Assembly (NCBI GenBank): GCA_035566895.1
Contig: DATMQA010000167.1
Location: forward strand, 1 to 55,696
Origin: DATMQA01 sp035566895
GTDB taxonomy: Bacteria; Verrucomicrobiota; Verrucomicrobiia; Limisphaerales; UBA8199
Length of the DNA: 55,696 nucleotides
Reading direction: 5' to 3'
Shown here: one piece after another, positions 50,382 through 55,696 of the stretch
How positions within the stretch are numbered: position 1 is the stretch's first letter
Layout of the letters: each line of letters opens with the position of its first letter
Translations under genes and position numbers: made by a program
The notes under the pieces: model-generated
Database searches by the model: none
What the model was told of the DNA's origin: nothing
Seen by the model: only the letters and a program-made list of their open reading frames with translations

Positions 50382-51341
50382 TCATGGTAGCAGACTGGGA
50401 ATTCTTGCGAATGCATCTTGCAAACCATGCACGATGGCTCCGGGCAAAACACTCCCGGTCCTGGCCCTGATACATCCGAAAAACAGCCCCGTGAAAACGT
50501 TTTGCAGGCCATACGACCAGCCGAAGTCGAAGCGGCCGCCAAAGTAATCCACCGTGTTTAGAGCGTGCACCAGGCCGAACAATAACGAGGAGATCAGCAG
50601 CCCTGGCCCAAACTCGACTCCCAGCAAACGAAAGGGGAATCCAAACGCTTGGTCGATTCGCGACTGAATGTAGCCGCGGAAAAAGATTTCCTCGCCGAAA
50701 CCCGCGCCGAAGAACAGCCACAGCGCTTGCACCCACATCGAAGGCCGGTGAAAGTGCGCGGCGACGAGCGGCAGCACCGCCAACAGGGCGAATATCGCCG
50801 ACACGCTCGCTATGGGCGGAATGCGTTCAATGATCGCGCGCCGCCTCCCAACCAGACGAAGCACGAGAATGAAGGCAGGCAGGACGACAACTGCGAGTCC
50901 GGCAATTCGCAGGAACTGATGAGGAGCGTGAGGATCGGGCGGCTTGCTGGCGTCGAAATGAACCCTGGTCGCTGCCAACCCGACCGCCACGACCGCAAGC
51001 AAGAGGAGGCTGCAAGCCAATCCCAGGCTGAGATGATACGACCATCGTTTCGCGCTCAGCCCATACGCGGCGAAGCTTCTACGGTACAGGAGCAATAAAG
51101 CGACCGTGAACGCCACCATCGTCAAACCAGGGATGAAATTCGTTCGCGCGTCCCATTGGCCGAACACGGTGAAATGCTTAAGCGCCCGATAAGCTACGTG
51201 AACCAATCCGAACGCAAGGACGACCTCGGTAATCGCGGTAAAACGACCCAGGCCGCCGCGCAAAGGCACCTGCTCAGGCGCTCCGGTAGCGAGCATAGAG
51301 GCGCCGGTTCTCATGACGCCCAACTTGAGCCGAAAGCGCAA
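50382..51341 (-). CDS. CPBP-family intramembrane metalloprotease
   Basis: The 319-residue protein has about eight hydrophobic helices and the CPBP (Abi/CAAX) motifs: motif 1 'GEEIFFRGYIQSRIDQ' with the Glu-Glu-x3-Arg core, motif 2 'FGLVHALN', and the last conserved His in 'GAIVHGLQDAF'. These Glu/His residues bind the catalytic metal within the membrane. ATG at 51341 or 51314 is possible; both precede the first helix. Family members include CAAX-prenyl proteases and bacteriocin-immunity proteins; the substrate is unknown. Because it lies next to the membrane-tethered sigma factor, cleavage of that protein is a speculative idea. Confidence 0.93.
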   Translation of the reverse strand: MRFRLKLGVMRTGASMLATGAPEQVPLRGGLGRFTAITEVVLAFGLVHVAYRALKHFTVFGQWDARTNFIPGLTMVAFTVALLLLYRRSFAAYGLSAKRWSYHLSLGLACSLLLLAVVAVGLAATRVHFDASKPPDPHAPHQFLRIAGLAVVVLPAFILVLRLVGRRRAIIERIPPIASVSAIFALLAVLPLVAAHFHRPSMWVQALWLFFGAGFGEEIFFRGYIQSRIDQAFGFPFRLLGVEFGPGLLISSLLFGLVHALNTVDYFGGRFDFGWSYGLQNVFTGLFFGCIRARTGSVLPGAIVHGLQDAFARIPSLLP

Positions 51342-51526
51342 AAAGACAAGACTTTGCTATTTGGCGGGTCCGACAGGATGGGGTTAAGACGCTTTACACC
51401 TTTGATTCAATAGTTTTAACCCCATGATGAAAATCCGCGCACTGACGCCCTCGCACACCCTCGCCTGAAATACATCGATCTTCACGTAGAAAGGGTGCAC
51501 CGAGCAAGTCACCTTTCGTCAACGAT

Positions 51527-52465
51527 TCAGGGCACCAGGCGGGCTCTGTAAAAGCGCTTCGAGAAGCTGGCCGCCGACGTATCCACGTAATCAAACGACC
51601 CGTCCGTGATTGTGTTGGTCTTTTGGGCAGACCATTGGCGCAAATCGACGCTGGCGTCGATCGCATAGCGGGCTCCCGAGGGCCCGGTGAGTTGCAGCGG
51701 GAATTGCCCGTTGGCGGGCCGGCCCAACGCAACTAGGCGCGCCGCTTCAACAGGTTCGACAGTAACCAGGTAATTATCGAAGACCATGAAGTTGTCGCCG
51801 GGTGCATTCGTGTCAGCGATGAACCATGCCGCATCGATGTCTCCCAGCGTCAGCGCCGCCCTCGTGGTGGTGAGCGGTTGGGCCGTCACCACTGGAGCGC
51901 CGTTCAACGTCGCGCTCCAGTTGGTGCCCCCGAAGTTCATCGTCACGGCCAGGGTATACACTCCGTCGTTGGTGAAGGTAGTCCCGGTATAAACCAACCC
52001 GTTGGTGTCGTCCAACACGTAATAGATACCCAAATCGCCGTTGAAGAAATCCACCGTGAACAACCGGTGGCCCTGGATGTTATACACGCTCCAATAAAAG
52101 TCGTCGCGCTTGCCGTTGGTCGAGTCGACGACGGTCATGGTGACCGAAAACTTCACCACCGGCGTGCCGCTTGCCAGGGGCGAATAGTTCAGGGGGTGGA
52201 AGACGCCCAGGTAATCCGTCGCCGGCTCTAACGGAGACGAGCCGACGTACGCGGCCTGGCTGCCGAGGTAATTGGTCAGTAGCCCGTTGCCGCCGTTGGT
52301 GCTGCTCGTGTCGCCCACCCACCCGGCTTGCCCGATGAGCTCGAACGTGGGATCGTAACCTTCCGCAGCCTCGAACCCGGTCGAATAGAGAATGGTCGCC
52401 GCGCCGGAGCGGCCAGGGAGCGCCAGGAGCCCTGCCAGGGCAAGCCAAACAACAGAAATTCTCAT
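51527..52465 (-). CDS. Secreted protein with C-terminal FYRV module
   Basis: ATG at 52465 gives 312 residues with a signal peptide ('VVWLALAGLLALPGRSGAA'). The body looks like a jelly-roll/LamG-type beta domain: 'YSTGFEAAEGYDPTF', 'GWVGDTSSTNGGNGLLT', 'VVKFSVTMTVVDS', 'FYWSVYNIQGHRLFTVDF', 'YTLAVTMNFGGTNWSATLNG', 'MVFDNYLVTVEP'. The C-terminal module runs 'FPLQLTGPSGARYAIDASVD' to 'KRFYRARLVP' and matches those at the ends of the 9522, 15876, 24286 and 42795 products. Carbohydrate binding is possible; nothing indicates catalysis. Confidence 0.8.
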   Translation of the reverse strand: MRISVVWLALAGLLALPGRSGAATILYSTGFEAAEGYDPTFELIGQAGWVGDTSSTNGGNGLLTNYLGSQAAYVGSSPLEPATDYLGVFHPLNYSPLASGTPVVKFSVTMTVVDSTNGKRDDFYWSVYNIQGHRLFTVDFFNGDLGIYYVLDDTNGLVYTGTTFTNDGVYTLAVTMNFGGTNWSATLNGAPVVTAQPLTTTRAALTLGDIDAAWFIADTNAPGDNFMVFDNYLVTVEPVEAARLVALGRPANGQFPLQLTGPSGARYAIDASVDLRQWSAQKTNTITDGSFDYVDTSAASFSKRFYRARLVP

Positions 52466-52950
52466 GGCCGGCACTGCCTGCAAGCATTATTGCCGGAAGA
52501 ACCATTCCGGCCCACGCCACAAACTCCCAAGCCCAGAACCCATTTCGAAGGACGCCCGCCTTTCATATGTTCCTCTCACCCTTAAGCGTTTTTCACATCA
52601 TTTGCTATCAGATCGACTCAATTGCAGACAGGTCTATTCATCGTTGCGCCGGCGCGGCGAACCACCCCTTTGGTTTGGGCGGAAGAGTTGGGGAATGGAC
52701 TGTGTCCGGCGATGGGACTCGCAAGATCGTGGGCGGCTGCGCGGACACTCCGGCCAGCGTGAAAACCTGCACTCGCTTACCCGCGCCTGTATACACCGGC
52801 AACACGGACGGCACAGTGACTGTTAGGTGTGCTCCGGAGTGGACGATCCGCGCGCTGCGGCACTTCGTGTTTAGCCTTTTTTGTCAAACACGCTTGAATT
52901 TGCCCGTGCACGGCGGATATTGGCCAACCAACATCACAACCCAAGCAACT
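52466..52950. other. Divergent intergenic region, no gene seen
   Basis: About 485 bases separate the divergent genes at 52465 and 52951. Open frames here are shadows without protein-like composition. I see no repeat or strong hairpin. The promoter of the large secreted protein is expected in the AT-richer part near 52870-52945 ('ttagccttttttgtcaaaca'), but I cannot define it. Confidence 0.4.
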
Positions 52951-55696
52951 ATGAAGATTGCCTGTTCTTCCCTCGCGTTTTCACTGTCTTTGCTCCTCGT
53001 CCCATGCGCCCCGGCCCAGACCTTTATCGGCACCAACGCCCCCGGCCAGGGCTCCAACTACACCTTCACCGTCGGTGCCGGCGCCACCAACCTCTCGCTC
53101 GTCATCTCGAATAACGCCACCGCCTATTCCTATCTCTTGCTCAAAAAAGGCGGCACCCCCACCGACACTGTCTTCGACTACGCCGCCCGCCTCAATGGCC
53201 AAACCAACGAACTGAACCTCGAAATCCCTGAGTACTCCGCCGCGACCTATGGCCTGCGCGTCTCCACACCCGCAGCTTCAACCGCCCAACCCTTCCAGGT
53301 CCTCCTGACCACCAACCGCGCCGATCTGCGCTCCGCCGCCTACCCCGTCATTAAGCCGCTGGTCTTCTCCACCACCGGCAATCTGACCAACACTGGCCCC
53401 GGCGCCTGGCAATATTTTCAGGTCGATGTGCCCTCGAACCTGCTGAGTGGCTGGCGCATCGTCTTGAGCACCAACACCGCCGCCGGCAACCCCGACCTCT
53501 ATGTGCGCCGCGGCACCTTGCCGACCACCGGTAGTTACGACAAAGCCAGCGTCAACCAGGCTCTTGACACCATTACCTTCACCAGCGCTGAAGCCACCAA
53601 CAGCACGTATTTCATCGGCGTTTATCTTGCCGCCATTACTAACGCGACCTACACCCTCGCCGCCGAATTGAGCTCGATGGCCACCCTCACCTGGGACCCA
53701 GGTACCACCGACGCCGGCACCCAGGTCTTCACCAACCTCAGCACCCTCGGCGGCGATTATTATTTCTCCATCACCACGCTCGGCACCGCCGACGGCGTCT
53801 GGCGCTCCGCCCTCAACGTCCTCAGCGGCGAAGCCGACCTCTACCTCCGCCTGGGCAGCCTCCCCTCTACCTCTACCTACGATTACGCCTCTACCCGCGT
53901 CGGTTCCGATGGCTTTGTCCTCTCGCAATTGGGCAGCCAATTCTCCCCCGGCCAGAACTGGTACCTGCTGGTCCATGCTTCTCCCGGCGCCCAATGGAAC
54001 CTCGTCACCGGCGAAGCCTACGTCCAGCAACTGCCCGCGCTGGCTGCCGATGCCTCCAGCAGCGGCACCAACGTCACCATGGGCGCCGAAGGCATGCATT
54101 TCTTTAAAACGACCATCTCCTCCAACACCCTCGCCTGGCGCCTCGGCCTCAACGGCGCTACCAACGTGCTCTACGTCAAAACCACCGCCGCCCCCACCCC
54201 CTACACCTCCTCCACCTACGACCTCACAGAGCCCGGCCAGATGCTCGTCGTGCCTTCCTACCTCGTCGTCGGCAACCAATACTTCATCGGCGTCGCCGGT
54301 AAGCCCGGCCTCAATTTTACCCTCGACTCCCGCCAGCAAGCCGTCACCAACCTCGCCTTCAATTCCACCACCAACTTCTCCGTCTCCGGTTACGGCTACA
54401 CCACTTTCCTGGTCCAGGTCCCGGTCCAGCAAATCGCCTGGCAGGTCAACGTCACGCCTTCCTCCGGCAATGCCAATGTCGCCATCCGCCGCGACAACGT
54501 CCCCAACGAGTTCGTTAACGATGCCTTCTCCGAACCGCCTCCCGGCGTCGGCGCCTCCGTTATCCTCGTCCCGCCCACCCTCAGCAACGGTTCCTTCTAC
54601 CTCACTGTCTATAACGCCGGCCCATATACGGTCTCCCTCTTCAACGGTCAGCCCGTCATCACCGACGTCGATTACGTCTTCGCCATCACCAATGACGCCC
54701 CCTCGCGCGCCGGCTGGCGCTTCTACCGCGCCGCCAACACCGCCGAACAACTCGGTTCGCTCGGCTGGGAACTCGACCTCTCCAACCAGGTCCCCAACAC
54801 CCTCATCGCCATCCGCCGCAATGCCGTTCCCGGCCAGTGGAATTACCGCAGTGACCCCCACAACAGCCCAAGCTACTCCACCACCGGCTATATCGACCTC
54901 TCCGGCTCCCTCGGCTTCCTCCAGCAGCCCAACCACCAGGCCGACATCTGGTACATCGGCGTCTATACCCCGACCTCCGCCCTCGGCAACTTTGTCCTCA
55001 CCGGCTCCCAACTCACTGGCGCTGGCTCTACACTCGCCTTCGACGGCCCCGGCAGCCTTACCAACATCTCCGCCCAGCCCGCCGGTAAATTCTTTTACTT
55101 CAATTTCACCGTCCCCTCGAATGCCTTTGGCTGGGACATCCGTCTGACCAACGCCTCTGCCGGCAACCCCTACCTCTACATTTGCCGCGACCAGCTCCCC
55201 TCCCAAAGCAACCCCAACTACTGGAGTCCCGTCAGCTCCACCACCTGGCCCAGCGGCTACCAATGGCAGGCCGGCTATGACTGGACCGGCGAGTATTTTG
55301 ATAACAACGGCGCCTACCGTTACAGTCAGCTCCTCCAGATGGGCATCGGCAACCCCCTCCAGCCCGGCAACTACTACGTCGGCGTCATCAGCTCCACCGG
55401 CACCAGTCCCATCAGCTATTCCCTGGTCAGCCGCGGCATCGGTACCAACTTCGCCATCCCCATCCTCCCGCTCCCCTTCACCAACGGCACCCTCTCCACC
55501 AACCTCCTCGCCCGCGAAGCCGCCTATTACTCCGTCGTCGTCCCTACCAACCTCCCTTCCTGGCGCCTCCGCCTGGGCACTAACTCCGGCGACGCCCTCG
55601 TCATGCTTCAGAAAGATGCCTTGCCCAACGTCGGCGCCGGCGGCCAGCCCCCCACTTCCATCGGCGGTGGGCGCAAAATGCAGAAGCCTGGGAATG
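52951..55696 (+). CDS. Very large secreted protein with PPC-like beta-sandwich repeats (3' end outside window)
   Basis: ATG 52951 opens a frame that stays open to the last base: 915 residues. It has a signal peptide ('SLAFSLSLLLVPCAPAQTF'). It is then a chain of about 100-residue beta domains with recurring motifs 'NPDLYVRRGTLPTTGSYD', 'GEADLYLRLGSLPSTSTYDY', 'NVLYVKTTAAPTP', 'NPYLYICRDQLPSQSN' and 'GNYYVGVISSTGTSP'. These resemble bacterial pre-peptidase C-terminal (PPC) domains, which often flank secreted peptidases; no catalytic motif is seen in this part. The coding strand is extremely C-rich at third positions, which also leaves long stop-free shadows on other frames. The last residues ('GGGRKMQKPGN') look unlike the repeats and may be an assembly edge. 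Confidence 0.8.
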   Translation, partial: MKIACSSLAFSLSLLLVPCAPAQTFIGTNAPGQGSNYTFTVGAGATNLSLVISNNATAYSYLLLKKGGTPTDTVFDYAARLNGQTNELNLEIPEYSAATYGLRVSTPAASTAQPFQVLLTTNRADLRSAAYPVIKPLVFSTTGNLTNTGPGAWQYFQVDVPSNLLSGWRIVLSTNTAAGNPDLYVRRGTLPTTGSYDKASVNQALDTITFTSAEATNSTYFIGVYLAAITNATYTLAAELSSMATLTWDPGTTDAGTQVFTNLSTLGGDYYFSITTLGTADGVWRSALNVLSGEADLYLRLGSLPSTSTYDYASTRVGSDGFVLSQLGSQFSPGQNWYLLVHASPGAQWNLVTGEAYVQQLPALAADASSSGTNVTMGAEGMHFFKTTISSNTLAWRLGLNGATNVLYVKTTAAPTPYTSSTYDLTEPGQMLVVPSYLVVGNQYFIGVAGKPGLNFTLDSRQQAVTNLAFNSTTNFSVSGYGYTTFLVQVPVQQIAWQVNVTPSSGNANVAIRRDNVPNEFVNDAFSEPPPGVGASVILVPPTLSNGSFYLTVYNAGPYTVSLFNGQPVITDVDYVFAITNDAPSRAGWRFYRAANTAEQLGSLGWELDLSNQVPNTLIAIRRNAVPGQWNYRSDPHNSPSYSTTGYIDLSGSLGFLQQPNHQADIWYIGVYTPTSALGNFVLTGSQLTGAGSTLAFDGPGSLTNISAQPAGKFFYFNFTVPSNAFGWDIRLTNASAGNPYLYICRDQLPSQSNPNYWSPVSSTTWPSGYQWQAGYDWTGEYFDNNGAYRYSQLLQMGIGNPLQPGNYYVGVISSTGTSPISYSLVSRGIGTNFAIPILPLPFTNGTLSTNLLAREAAYYSVVVPTNLPSWRLRLGTNSGDALVMLQKDALPNVGAGGQPPTSIGGGRKMQKPGN

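Noticed and set aside
53909..55147. 412-codon plus-strand frame inside the last gene
   Set aside because: The translation is a Pro/Ser/Thr-rich string typical of a shifted frame of C-rich DNA.
53278..55263. 661-codon open frame on the minus strand
   Set aside because: The translation is almost entirely Gly/Val/Ala/Glu/Asp in simple patterns, with no signal or motif. The plus-strand frame opposite has a signal peptide and repeated beta domains. It is a by-product of composition.
1..55696. CRISPR arrays, tRNA and rRNA genes, intact transposases, phage genes
   Set aside because: I looked for regularly spaced direct repeats, tRNA cloverleaf arms, rRNA-like blocks and DDE/HUH transposase motifs in the gaps and saw none. 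By-eye search can miss a tRNA or small RNA; tRNAscan-SE and Infernal would settle it.

Overview
The window looks like chromosomal DNA from a member of the Verrucomicrobiota, most likely a Pedosphaera/Limisphaerales-type lineage. This rests on gene content, not on a marker gene: Gloeo_Verruco (GloVer) repeats, a PEP-CTERM protein, a prepilin-like protein with an H-X9-DG-type motif, GYF-plus-DUF4190 proteins, ECF sigma factors with a membrane extension, and secreted proteins ending in a shared 'FYRV' module. I saw no rRNA, tRNA, CRISPR array or intact insertion sequence.

Layout. 1-3600: the end of an aldo/keto reductase, a VOC-domain remnant, a large secreted protein of unknown function, then pilT. 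4886-18380: the most interesting part, a same-strand cluster. It holds a secreted putative glycan-active protein (A), a GH130-type protein, an MFS transporter, and a second secreted protein (B) homologous to A with an added N-terminal CBM4/9-like domain. A NarL-type sensor kinase and response regulator follow, then a PEP-CTERM protein with one copy of the CBM-like domain and a protein with four copies. The same domain appears in the kinase ectodomain, in circularly permuted order and inserted inside a Y_Y_Y domain. The last two genes share a ~94 bp upstream element. I infer a locus that senses, binds, breaks down and imports a glycan; the substrate cannot be read from the sequence.

18453-23363: a pseudopilin-like gene, then a repeat-rich accessory stretch with a duplicated structured intergenic element, a lipoprotein, a small hypothetical gene and a truncated gene followed by tandem repeats. 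23364-26610: a GYF/DUF4190 protein converges on a GH16 enzyme, with SRPBCC and PEP-CTERM remnants behind it. 26828-30739: a cupredoxin, a HAMP adenylate/guanylate cyclase and an outer-membrane barrel form a tight operon. 30899-32135: a 58-residue small ORF sits one base upstream of an RluA-type pseudouridine synthase. 32256-35657 (minus): an L7Ae-like protein, a DEAD-box helicase with DEVD in motif II, and a BaiN/HI0933-type flavoprotein.

35772-42362 (minus): an ECF sigma/anti-sigma pair, a lipoprotein and a frameshifted BNR-propeller/CBM6 protein, with a paralogue of the lipoprotein upstream. 42795-48494: a 1,899-residue S53 peptidase with Ig-like domains and GloVer repeats. 48567-52465 (minus): a membrane-anchored sigma factor, a CPBP protease and a secreted FYRV-module protein. 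52951-end: the start of a very large secreted protein that runs off the window. Genes were read from translations by eye; family names are from memory of the families and no search was run.
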